Of a stretch of 64,000 nucleotides of DNA, positions 13,601 to 25,600 are shown in pieces. The stretch is taken from assembly GCA_038501625.1 (NCBI GenBank), contig JAZAYU010000079.1, positions 2,108,001 through 2,172,000 of the forward strand. Direction: 5' to 3'. The notes beneath the pieces are model-generated. The model ran no database searches and was not told where the DNA came from. It saw nothing but the letters and a program-made list of their open reading frames with translations. Position 1 is the stretch's first letter, and each line of letters begins with the position of its first letter. The DNA comes from Corbicula japonica. Taxonomy: Eukaryota > Mollusca > Bivalvia > Venerida > Cyrenidae. The position numbers and the translations under genes were made by a program.

Positions 13601-16600
13601 TAGATAATTTTTGTAACAAGATCAACTATTATTTATAAAATTATATGTTCAGATCAGCCAGCACATCAGTGGCTTCCGACATGGATCTGCACTGGTGGCA
13701 TCTTGGTCTGAAATAACCTAATAAATTAACAAGCAAACAGTGCAAATCCAGATCATACAGCACAGATATACACAAAAATATATATTACTGGAGTTAAGGG
13801 TTAAAGAGCTCAAACATCCAAAATTTCAGGGAAGAGACATTTTCTGTTGCCATGGCTCATTTTGGGTTCTGAGCTCTGTATTTCCTGTAGGAGATAGACA
13901 ACCCCTGCCCACCCACCCACAACCACCTGCTCTACCCGGATTCTTTGCATCAACAATACTGCTGCTTTTCAATATACAAAGCAATTTTTAGAATATTATC
14001 ATGTAAACAACAGTTGTTCATCCCCAGTGATAATGATTATCTTTATGAAGTCATCTTTATATTCAATAAAAATGTCTGTAATCAGAGTGCTTGTACTGGT
14101 ATAAATAGAAGGCCAGAATAAAAGCTTACTGATTTCTGAAAGGTGTCTGATTCAAACAGAAGGCCAGAATAAAGGTTTACCATTTTCTGAAAGGTGTCTG
14201 ATAAACAAATTATTTGAGGCAGACAGGTTTATTACATCATGGAAGGTACATATCAAAACCCTAAAAATCTTCTGTTGCTAATGACTGAATGATGACTTGG
14301 TGAAACCATTATGCGAGGGGGGGGGGGGGGGGGACCTGAAAAAGCGTCTTCAAATTCTGATAAAAGATTGAAAGAGTTATTAAGAAATCTTTCCATTCTT
14401 TAACTTAAGTTACTTAAGTTTGAACATTACTCCGATAGACAGACATCGATGGGGGATTTCTCTCCCCCTACCCGCAGCAGTTCGATCGTCATTCACATAT
14501 CTGCTTCATCGATGAAGCTGACTGCTTTTTAACCCAGATTTTAAACTTTTTCGGCTAGTATGGCCACAGGCGGAAGGAAGGTTGGTCGATGTTGTGTGTT
14601 TGAGGGCTGGACGTTTGCGGGGATGGGGAGAGGGACTCTCCCATCGACCAGGATGGCAGAACCGATAACTGTCAGCGAAACCAGCAGACGATCTCTCCAG
14701 ACAAACATCAGGGAGTGTGGCTCTTAAAAGACGACCAATCAGAAGAACGCCAAAAGAAGTACTCCATAACCAGGTCACGAACAAATAGGTCAACAAAGGA
14801 AATTTACTAAAAATAGTAACGGTAGAATCAACCAATCAAAATCAAGGAATATCGACTTGGAGAAGATAGAGGATGGAAGGAAAGCAGAAGATAGAAGACA
14901 AAAGGAATGCGTCCTCTTCATTCGCGTTCCGAAAGGACAGGCAGTCCAAGGGTGGAGATCATGGATCCCATATCGAGAGAAATTCCACACTAGAGGAAAA
15001 ATTAAAGAAGATAGAAAAAAGAAGAAACTCTACTCTAGAAAAGAAGAGAAATAACTACAGACAGACGCCTAAATGGTTTGCCGATGGCGTCTTTAAATAA
15101 ACCAACATACATACATACATACTTTTTTTTTTAATTAAACTAGAAATGTGTCCAAAGGACACGGATGCCCCCGCTATAGGTTTTTCATAAAGCTCCCAGC
15201 AGTAGTGTAGAACAAGTTGTGTTCACGAGATAATTATATTCCTATTACAAGAAAATTCTATTTTTAGTAACAGTGACCTTGACCTTGGATCTACAGGCAT
15301 GGGTATTGTGCGGACACACCGCCTTGTCATGGTGAACATTTGTGCCAAGTTATTTTGAAATCCCTCAATTCATAACAGAGTTACAGCCTGGAGAAGAAAA
15401 TTCTATTTTTAGGAACAGTGACCTTGACCTTGGACCTACAGGCTTGGGAATTTATGTGACACACAGTCTTAATATGGTGATCGATTAAACCAACTTATTT
15501 AAAAATCCAATGACAAATAACAAAGTTACAGAGCCGACACAATTTTGCAAGAAATTTCTATTTTTAGTAACAGTGACCTTGACCTTGGACCTACAGGCAT
15601 GGGTGTTGTATGCAACACCTTGTCATGATGAACATTTGTGCCAAGTTATTTTGAAATCCCTCCTTTCATAAGAAAGTTAAGGGCCAAGTGTATATTTTGC
15701 TTAACACAAAATGTAAGTGAAAAAGGGGCATAATTTGAAAAAATATTGGAAGCAGGGTTATGGATCTTGTTGGTTATGATGTAGATTTTGATGGTGAAAA
15801 TATATTTCAAGTTTCAAGGCAATATCTCAAGTAGTTTTAAAGTTATGGGCAACATGCATATTTTGCTTAACACAAAATATAAGAATAAAACTAATGTAAA
15901 TGAAATTATCAAAGGGCCATAACTTTTGAACAGAACATGTAAGAGCAAAACCCCGCCTTTATGCACAACAACATATCAGGCCAAGCATTGTGGTAAAGTT
16001 TTATTAAATTCCCACCAGTAGTTTAGGAGGAGTTGCGTTCACGAGATATATTCCTATTAAAACTAATGTAAATGGAAGTATCAAAGGGCCATAACTTCTG
16101 AACAGAACATGTAAGAGCGAAACCCCACCTTCATGCACAACTACATATCAAGCCAAGCATTGTGGTAAAGTTTCATTAAATTCACACCAGTAGTTAAGGA
16201 GAAGTTGCGTTCACAAGATATATTCCTATTAAAACTAATGTAAATGGAAGTATCAAAGGGCCATAACTTCTGAACGGAACACGTAAGAGCGAAACCCCAC
16301 CTTCATGCACAACTACATATCAAGCCAAGCATTGTGGTAAAGTTTCATTAAATTCCCACCAGTAGTTTAGGAGGAGTTGCGTTCACAAGATATATTCCTG
16401 TTAAAACTAATGTAAATGGAAGTATCAAAGGGCCATAACTTCTGAACGGAACATGTAAGAGCGAAACCCCACCTTCATGCACAACTACATATCAAGCCAA
16501 GCATTGTGGTAAAGTTTCATGAAATTCCCACCAGTAGTTTAGGAGGAGTTGCGTTCACGAGAATTTCGGACGGACGGACGGACGGACGGACGGACGGACA

Positions 16601-19600
16601 GGAGCAACTCTTAATGCCCGTCGCCATTTCATGGCGGGGGCATAAAAACTGCATTTTGTGTTACTGTTTGCATTACATTTCAATAAGTTTGTTATCATGA
16701 TGTATTTCTTTGAAAGTGTTTCAGTATTTCATTGGACAATTAGGAAAAATGGCCTAATACAGGGAGAGTTAACATTCTTGAAATCATATGAAATAACTGG
16801 TTTTGGGATTACAAATATTAGACAAAATATAATTATATTGTACATGTATTTTCGGCTTTTTTCTAATTCAAAACTGTCCTTAAGAAATCAACAAAAACAT
16901 TTTAACAACTCCAACACCTATATTGTTAAAGTGATAAAGAAAGTAATGTATTTCTTTTGTAACATAGATAAATCATCAGACAATGAACTGAGATGAATGA
17001 AAATCTATTTTACAGAGAGTTATTGTAGATCAACTTAAAACTTGTCCAATGCATTCATTCCGTGTTAAATTTCAATTTGATTTTAAGCAAATATTGATCC
17101 GCACAATGACTGGGAATTAAGTTATTTTTCCAACAATAATCTTTTATTAAACAGGAAATCATTTTAAGGTTGTGTTAACAAGTCTTAGCAAAAAACAATC
17201 TTATTCGGTAAAGAATAATGAAATGAAAACCAAAACTTGCAATCTAAATATTTGTACAGTTCACATTCCTTGAGTGACAGAAATTTCTAAAAACAAGCTT
17301 CGTTTTGTACAGTTCATGTTAAAGCAACATAAATTTTCAGCCTCAGTAATCAACAAAATTAACATCAACAATTACACAAGCCATTTCATCTTAACAATGC
17401 AAACACCTGGTTTTGCACGTTTCTCGCCACAATACCAGGTAATAGTTATCTTGTACTATCATCACAACCATGGAGATCAGCTGAAATATCTGCCACTGAA
17501 GTGACAGTAGAAATCCTAACAAATTAATTTTTATTACTTTAACATCATGCCTGGAGATTTACTTTTCAAGTTTTATGAGTCTTTGTTTCCTTTGCTTGAT
17601 TTGAAAATGTTTCAAAATTATCAAATTTAAATAATTCTACAGGTATCTGCCTCCAGTAACACGATAGGTCCAAGTATAACCTCAAATCAGCCGCGAAATT
17701 TGGAATATTATGGGTCCTTTAATTAAGACATTAATGTTTTCATGATGTTGTTTAATTTGAAGGTAGATTTGATAAAGGGACACTACCACACATGGAATGC
17801 CACTCTTCATTCACTCAAAGTGTGTAATTAAAACATATGAATAATTATTCTCTTTCACACATATACATTTTGAAATGATAATTGATTATATAAACACATG
17901 GATCAAGGAAAAAGGTGCAGTGAAGGTGGTATCAGAGAAGTGCAAAACTTAGTAACCAATTTATAAGTGAGTTTGCAGATTTTAAGCCTTTACTCCACAA
18001 GAAATGGCTGTTATCCATGGATGAAAAGACAGTATAGATCAAGATCTGCCATCACATCCATGCTGTCTGATTTAGATCTATATTGTTCCCTTTTATTTCA
18101 TTAGGTTCTGACCAAGAAGCAAACAGAGTTGATCCTGATCAGAGAGCAGCAATGATGTGCTGGCTGATCTGGATCTATAATGGTTGCACATGCAATTAAA
18201 CCCGTAAGTGTGGTGTAAAGGGTAAAGATAACAATAATGCTATAACATTTGAATGCTGTCAATGACTTGGGATGTTGTCTGCGAGTCTTAGATAATAATT
18301 CATCCGTTGAAAGCCAAAAGGGGCTATCAGGCCTTTTTATTTCAAATGCTGATAGCCCCTTATGGTTTTCAATAGAAGATATTATAATGAAAAAATGTTC
18401 AACAATGAAGTAAAACATTTTACCAACTGCTGTGATAAACTACAAATTTTGGGATCCAAGTCTTCTAACAGACACACATTATTATCTTCACTCAACACAT
18501 GTGCTATGTAAAGTTCCTGACACTGATTAACCCTTTCCTCCATAAATACATATTTTTATGCATGTACGACCAGTGTATATCCAGATCAGCCGGCACATTC
18601 AGCCGTGTCGTCTGATCAGGATCTGCACTGGTCGCATTTTGGTCAGAAATAACCTGATGAATCAAAAAGCGAACAGTGCAGATCCTGATCAGATGGCACG
18701 GATGTGCAACCTGATCTGGATCTACACTGTTCGCCCATGCAATAAAGGTGTGTCTATGGAGGAAAGGGTTAACAAATGCTTACATATTTTTTCTTGCTGT
18801 TTAGGATCAAGTTGTTGTCTTACTTTTTCAAACTTTCAAGTGGTAACTTGGTACGTTTGATAAAAACCAACGTACAAATGTTTTTTAAACTAAAAAAAGC
18901 ACAAATTTTATTTGAACAAAACATTTATCTGAACAACAATATGAAAAAAATAACTGTAATTAAAAATATTTGTCATGACCTCAGGCATACAATCTAGTAA
19001 ATTTGATAGCAATAACTGAAGATGACAGACAAAAGTGGCGGATTGTTGACATATGCTATCATCCACAGCCATGATGGTAAATGACCATATCATAGGTAGC
19101 CAGACAACACCTCACATAAATAACGGTAACTTCATTAATAACCTGACAAAAAACATCTTCACACAGCTAAGTAATGCTCTGAACATGTCATCAAGAGCAC
19201 TCAATAACTATGGTCTTAGTGAATTAAACATACTCTTTGTTTTTTGGGGTGCACTTTTTCATAAAAAAGCACTTTTTCCATTAAGGTATCATTGCTAATG
19301 ATGCATATAAACTGACTTATTAATAGTTTATGACACAAATACAGTCCATTTAGAATGGACACTTTGTATCAATTCTTGCATCAATTCTGGTTTCACAATG
19401 ATTGAATTTGGTAAATGTATGCAAAATATTTACTTTCTTTAGGGCAAGTTAAGGGCAAGCCAAAAATAAAATGACAAATATAGGCTATAGGAGCACGGAG
19501 TCAAGATCGCGTCCGTTCGAACTTCCGTCGGTTTTATTTATTGAAGTACCCACTACTCCTTTAAAATCTAGACGAATATCTAAAAAATCCCCGATCTTTC

Positions 19601-22600
19601 AAAAAGTTCCTCCCAACCGATATCTTAATTACTCACAAGGAGTGACAGCCGCCATTTTGTCCGCAACGTTAGGTAAGAGTACTCTCCCCTACGTTGGTGC
19701 GGTGGACTGGTACCCAAACAAGTAATGGCGCCGCACAACGAGGCCGGCAACTGCTTGCTAAAGTCGATGCGGTTCATTTTTGAGCGGTAAATTCAAAATA
19801 AAGGAAAATGCATTTATATAAATGGTGAATATTATGATATTGAACAGTATTAATGATAGTAATATATGCCTTTTTCGTTCATTCCAATTAGAATGCAATA
19901 GATCTGTGCCCCTGTACCAATTTTTAAGATATAAACAGACATCTACTGTAGAGTGGCTTCAGATGTCTGCTGTTAAGCTTATTGCTTTTATGAAGCTTCA
20001 TGTCTATCAAATTTATTATATGTTTCAAACCCATGTTTGCTAAAACCAGTTCTTGGACATCACTTCCTTGCATTCAATTTTTATTACTAATAACAAATCC
20101 CCTTTTATTTCTCTTTATTTACTATAGCACACACTTTATTTCATATGAGCTGTGTATGTGTAGAATTATCTTTGTTTTTTTTTTTCAGAAAGATTTCCTT
20201 CTTTTAGCTCTATACTGATGAAAATAAAATACACAGCTCTTCAGTAACTAACCTTTTTGTAAAACCTGACCTAGGGGTTTTAAATGTCTTAAATTCATTA
20301 ATTAATGATACCATAAACAAATAAACTGGGGTTGAAGACCGAAATTTGTCTATTTATTATTCCATGCAAATTATTACAGGAATTACTAATAAACACAGAA
20401 TAGACACACTGATATTTATTAGTATTGAGATTTTAAACTCTTTTGAAACTGATCATTTTATTAACCATGCTCTCAGCTGTCTGTCTTCTTCTTCTTCTTC
20501 TTGACTGTGTGGGGAGGCTGTTTTTTCTGAATGTGGCGATTCCTGATATGCATACTTCACCTTTTTTAAATAATTATATAACAGAGCTATGGATAAGTAG
20601 ACAGTCAAGTCATTTATATACACAGTTAAGATCTTATATTATGGTCAATTAATACTTCTTCAGTGAGTAATTCTTTCTAATTTGTAAAAATGTTTGATGA
20701 GTAATAATGATTAAATATTACTTGTCTATCATATGACTGTCTAGTTATCTTTAATATACATGAAGTTATTACTATATCTTTGTACCTAGTCTTCTGAAAA
20801 CTAAGGTAATCCATTGTCAATGATTTACTTTTTTCGGTCAAGCACACTTCAATCTTGCAGAATGACAATTTTGTTCATTAGTTATTAGAACAGACTACTC
20901 AGACTACTCTGGTAATAAATCAACAAATGCTTTCTTGCAGAAGCAACAACTGTACATGTACGTCATTCATATTCAGCTTAATGTAAAACACTTGTAGCAG
21001 TCTCAAGAATTTAACTTTCTCTCCACTTCAGTACTTACAAAGAGACAGTATAATGTGTTTTCCACAAAATTTAACACAATTTTATTAACATTAACAATAA
21101 CATCCACATTATGCATCTTTTTGTCACAAAACTTCAATTATGAAAACTATTTTTTTCTTGTTTTACACCTGGTATTGCATGTTGGTCCTGTTTTGTTAAA
21201 TCAAAATCTACAAAATAATATAAGTATCATGCATGAGTGTGAGGTGAAGATGGAAAAATCTGTCACCGAGGGTTAACTGTTTTGCGGGAACGAGGCTCTG
21301 CCGAGTTCCCGCCAAAACAGTTCACCCGAGGTGACAGATTTTTCTATCTTTACCGAATGTCTCATGCAAGATACTTTTTCTTGCATACCTTTTATTATTT
21401 ATAACATTTCTATGTATGTATACAAACTTTTCTATTTCCTTATGCTGAAATATTGACATTAACGCTAACCTTTTTTATAAATGACGTCAATAACTTGAAT
21501 ATATGACGTCACTCACGTGACTCATTTTACACGGGTGGGGTGGGGGGGGGGGGGGGGGGGGGGGGGTGTAGGATCGAAATTTCCTACACGGGTTAAATCA
21601 CCGGATGACCTGATCTGGTATGCAAGAATCACTTATGCATAACTGATACTTCTTGCTTAAGAATGTCCTTTATTGTCACAACATGAAGTAAGAGTCTACA
21701 AGCACCGCACCAAGCTACCGCACAAAGCTAGGGGAGATTACTCTTAGCAAACGTTGCGGACAAAATGGCGAGTGTCATTCCTTGTGTGTAATATATATCA
21801 GTTGTAAAGTTTTTAATAAAAATGAGTTTTTTCAATAAATTCATTTACAATATAAAATAGTATATATAACTCTAATAAATTTAACCGACGGAAGGTCGAA
21901 CGGACGCGATCTTGACTCCGTGCTCCTATGATATAGGCTGTGCATTTCTTAATCAGTTAAGTGTATTATTAATTAATTGGTGAGTTAATTTCTCACCAGG
22001 ATTAATTATTGGTAATTGGTGATGAAAATTGCTGATAAGGCTCTATCATACCGTGAAATTATTAAAGATAAGGGATTTTTATTACCCCTGTATATTGGAA
22101 CCCTGAATAATATCAGGGTCTGATGAAAGATTTCTAGCAACAGGGTTCATCTTGGGGCAGTCTAAGCGTAGATTTATGAGGATTTCCAACTTTCTAGCAA
22201 AAATACTGAGGAAAATTAAATATTGGTGCTCAAAAAGGGGGTAAAAGTAACCCACTTAACTCCTCTGCATCTCTGCATTAGCCCCTAAATATACAGACCT
22301 CTTAAAAAAAAACACAAACTTTATTATAAGTGTGGGAATTCAAGGTGTATATGAACTATACTTCTAAAATCACCAAAATCTTTCCAGTGTGCATGAAGAA
22401 CACACTGATCTTAATCGGAGTGTCAAATCCTGGCATCTGTCTGCCTGACCCTATCTGCACTGACTGTAAAATCACTCTACTCTCATTTAAACCCTCTTCC
22501 TGAACTATAAGTGACTCAGCTACCAGCGGTTCCTACATCCACACTCTGTTTAATGAACCTAATTACTGGAAACTCCTGCTGCTTTTTAGATATAACTAAT

Positions 22601-25600
22601 CATAGATTATCTGTTCCTGGATTAACATTAAAAACATTCAGAACCTGCCGTTAATCTGATCAGATTTATTATCCAACATAAACAGGGGAGGTAACTGTGT
22701 TAACTTATTTCTTCAAGAGCACCTGAGTAATTATTATTTATTAGGATCATTACTCCGAGAAAAGTTTATCTGTTCACGTAATTTCTTTAAATAAATATAT
22801 AAATCTTTTTTTGCTTGTGGAAAGAGGGCAGACTTTATGAAAGACTATGTCTAAAAAAGTGTCAAGGTGTCCAGTACTCGACAAAATAGAAATTGTTTGC
22901 TGTATTAAATTATTATGTTTACAATGTTTACTTCAGTAAAACATCACAACACAAACTGCCTTGACATTTGTTTATTTGTTTCATTATTTCATATTATATT
23001 GAACAGAATCTTAGCTGTTGCAGAAACAATCCTCTTGCTTGCATCCATGTACAGGCCATTTTGGTCACCGACAGGTTCTGGAGATATCTAACAGTGTGCT
23101 GCAGTCAATTTCTTTAGTGTTTCAAGCAGTAATTTAGCTATCTATTTTGGTTGTTTGTGTCAAAAGTTAACTCCTACCTCGAAAGATGAAAGCAAAACAT
23201 TTTAAACCCTTTCCTTGATATATACGCATTTTTACTCATGTGCAACCAGTGTAGATCCAGATCAGCCGGCACATCCATGCTGTAATGAATCAAAAAGCGA
23301 ACAGTTTAGATCCTGATCAGACGGCTCGGATGTGCCGGTTGATCTGGATCTAAACTGTTCGCCCTAGCAATAAAGGTGTGTCTATACAGGAAAGGGTTAA
23401 GTGACATTAAAAAGGAGCCGATAGAACCATTTTGCTTTCACCCCCATGATCTGTAATATTCAGGTTACTCTAAATGCAGGGTGTAAACAATTTTAAGATA
23501 TTAAACAACAACAAAAACAAAAACTACACTTACAGTCAAATCTTGAGGCGGACAGACTCGGTAGACTAGCTGAGCTGCCACTGCGACTGATGTCCGAGCC
23601 CAAGGAACCAGGCAGCGATGAGGTGCTACGGGAAAGTTCGGTGGCTAACTCACTCACGCTCCGCACTGATGGCAAACTTGTCTGCAAATCAATATTCATC
23701 AACATCCTGCTCCCCCATACAGAGGGCAGTGAGCAACAACAACAGAAATGTTCAGAAAATAACGATTACAATGACAGGATGATGAGGGGATGACGGGACA
23801 CAAACACATCAACTGATCGATCAGTAGTAACAAGCACTTTGGTATGTTAATACTTTAGATTTCTTACTTCGTACATTCTTAACTTTAATTTCTGAGACGA
23901 AAATGTATCAAAAACTATAAAAATCAATATTTACACTTGTAAGCAACCAAGCTTTATCTTTTGTTAGTAAATTGTTTTAACCCTTTCTTCCATTGACACA
24001 CCTTTATTGCGTGGGCGAACACGGATGTGCCGGCTGATCTGGATCTAAACTGTTCGCTTTTTGATACATTAGGTTAATCCTGACCGAAATGCGAGCAGTG
24101 CAGATCCTGATCAGACGGCATGGATGTGCCGGCTGATCTGGATCTACACTGGTCACACATTCGTTAAAAGGCGTATATATCGAGGAAAGGGTTAAAACAA
24201 TATTACAACAATTTACAATGTCAAGGTAAACAAAATCAATGAAACTGGGTTCCATTCAGATTAAATTTTATCTCTACATCACCAAAGTGCTTGTTATGTA
24301 AAACATTGTATCTATCAAAGACTGAAAGCTGATTATCTTGTTTGAAACCATTTGAATTAAAATATTCTGTCAAGATAAAAATCATGGGAAGAAATAATGA
24401 AAACAACCAGCCTTCACTCTTTTCCTATCACTAGTCTTACCTTGCTTGCTTTTCTCTCATGGTAGAACTGGTGTTGAGCGACGGCCATAGACCAGATACA
24501 TTTTGTAAGTTGAGGCGTTATACCGAACCATGCGTGTACGTTCACATTGCCTGGCCCAAATGTTCTCCGACTCACGGATACCCTACAACACACAAAATGG
24601 CGTATGTTAAAGTTTTATGAACTCACATTATTCTAATGAGCTCTTTTTTGACTAAATGACAATACAGTCATTCTACAAACAAGCATTTTTCTAGACCCAG
24701 ATCCAACAAAATGGCTGTGCAGGCCATGCAGTTCATTTGTACACTGCACAATGGCAACTGAGTTGAAATAAATGTTTCATTTTTATCAACTATGGCACAG
24801 ACACAGTCAACAAAATTGATGATATTAACACTGAATTAGATACAGTGCAACAATGTATTTCATGCCAACGCTATAATAAGCATGCATGAATAGCTAAACT
24901 ACCAGAACAAAAGCTGTAATGTACATTCTCATGAAACCATCAAGTTGACCAAGCTGGTAATTTCAATGTTGGTGTTAACAAGACAGTAGCACGGAGCTTC
25001 CATAGTATACTGGTTTAGGTTGTTGGTCAAACACTAGGCCCTAACAGCTGTGGACACAAGCGCCTCAGGATCTTTCATTGTAAGGAAGCTTATAACACAC
25101 TCAGTTTCCAGTGCGAGAAAGCTATTCACCTACTGTTATCTCTCATCTGAGGGCCGCACTGCCATAATGAGCAAGAAAATTGATGAAAAACTTCTGATTA
25201 TATGTTAATACTTTTTCACTTCTGTATTGACTGCACTACCAACTCCCTAATTTAATGAATCAGGTAATAAAGTGCAGCTTTTACATGTGTGATGATAGTT
25301 GCTTGCCATGTAATAAAGTATCTACCTAGCTGGCCATGTGAACAAGCTATCAACCTATCTTGCCAGGTGAGCGAGCTATCAATTTAGTTGTTTAAACACT
25401 GAAATTAGGTGGCGCCTGCATGCTTGAGCACCTCATCTACTATATAGCTGAGTCAGCCACTAAAGAATTTCATGTAGACAGCTGCATAGCAGTGACAGTG
25501 ATGATAGCCTTCAGTGATGATAGCCTTGTCAAAAATTATTTGATGGCAGCTTCAAGGTCAAGGATTCCAGCAAATGCTCTTTGTTAACACTTGAATCAGT

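Larger units (their letters stand above)
15138..16645 (+). mobile_element. Pearl/Helentron-like element P1
   Basis: Starts AACTAGAAAT, then a 6-bp hairpin GTGTCC-aaa-GGACAC and ATGCCCCCGC. Cores with TTTTTAGTAACAGTGACC recur near 15265, 15400 and 15555. Then come four 172 bp units (repeat points 15909, 16081, 16253, 16425), a (GGAC)n microsatellite (about 16565-16600) and a 3' hairpin ending GCGGGGGCATAA. This architecture (tandem cores, ACGG microsatellite, 3' hairpin) is that described for bivalve pearl elements. No ORF. Confidence 0.8.
19486..21930. mobile_element. 2.4 kb element with long terminal inverted repeats (MULE-like or foldback)
   Basis: The left end TATAGGAGCACGGAGTCAAG is repeated inverted at the right end. 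Similarity continues for about 215 bases with a diverged middle (GCCATTTTGTCCGCAACGTT is shared). Flanks carry the direct repeat ATATAGGC at 19478-19485 and 21931-21938. Long TIRs with an 8-9 bp duplication suggest a Mutator-like or foldback element. No transposase frame, so it is non-autonomous. Confidence 0.7.
2993..23533 (-). other. FRMD4 intron W10-W11 (20.5 kb)
   Basis: The largest intron. 3249-9907 holds no recognisable repeat apart from the candidate alternative exon at 4706-4847. Further on come a hAT-like element (10778-11712), the 77 bp satellite in a MITE (12209-13072), a retroposon-like remnant (14440-15122), a pearl-like element (15138-16645), MITEs at 18 kb and 23 kb, and a long-TIR element (19486-21930). 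16646-17981 and 21939-23201 show nothing recognisable. Confidence 0.85.

Noticed and set aside
14506..14835. 109-codon minus-strand frame
   Set aside because: Lies antisense in the retroposon-like remnant; no recognisable domain or splice context.
18558..18860. 100-codon open frame with DPDQ-type peptides taken as a gene
   Set aside because: The frame lies in a MITE and recurs with the same peptide in many other MITE copies. No start context, splice sites or domain.
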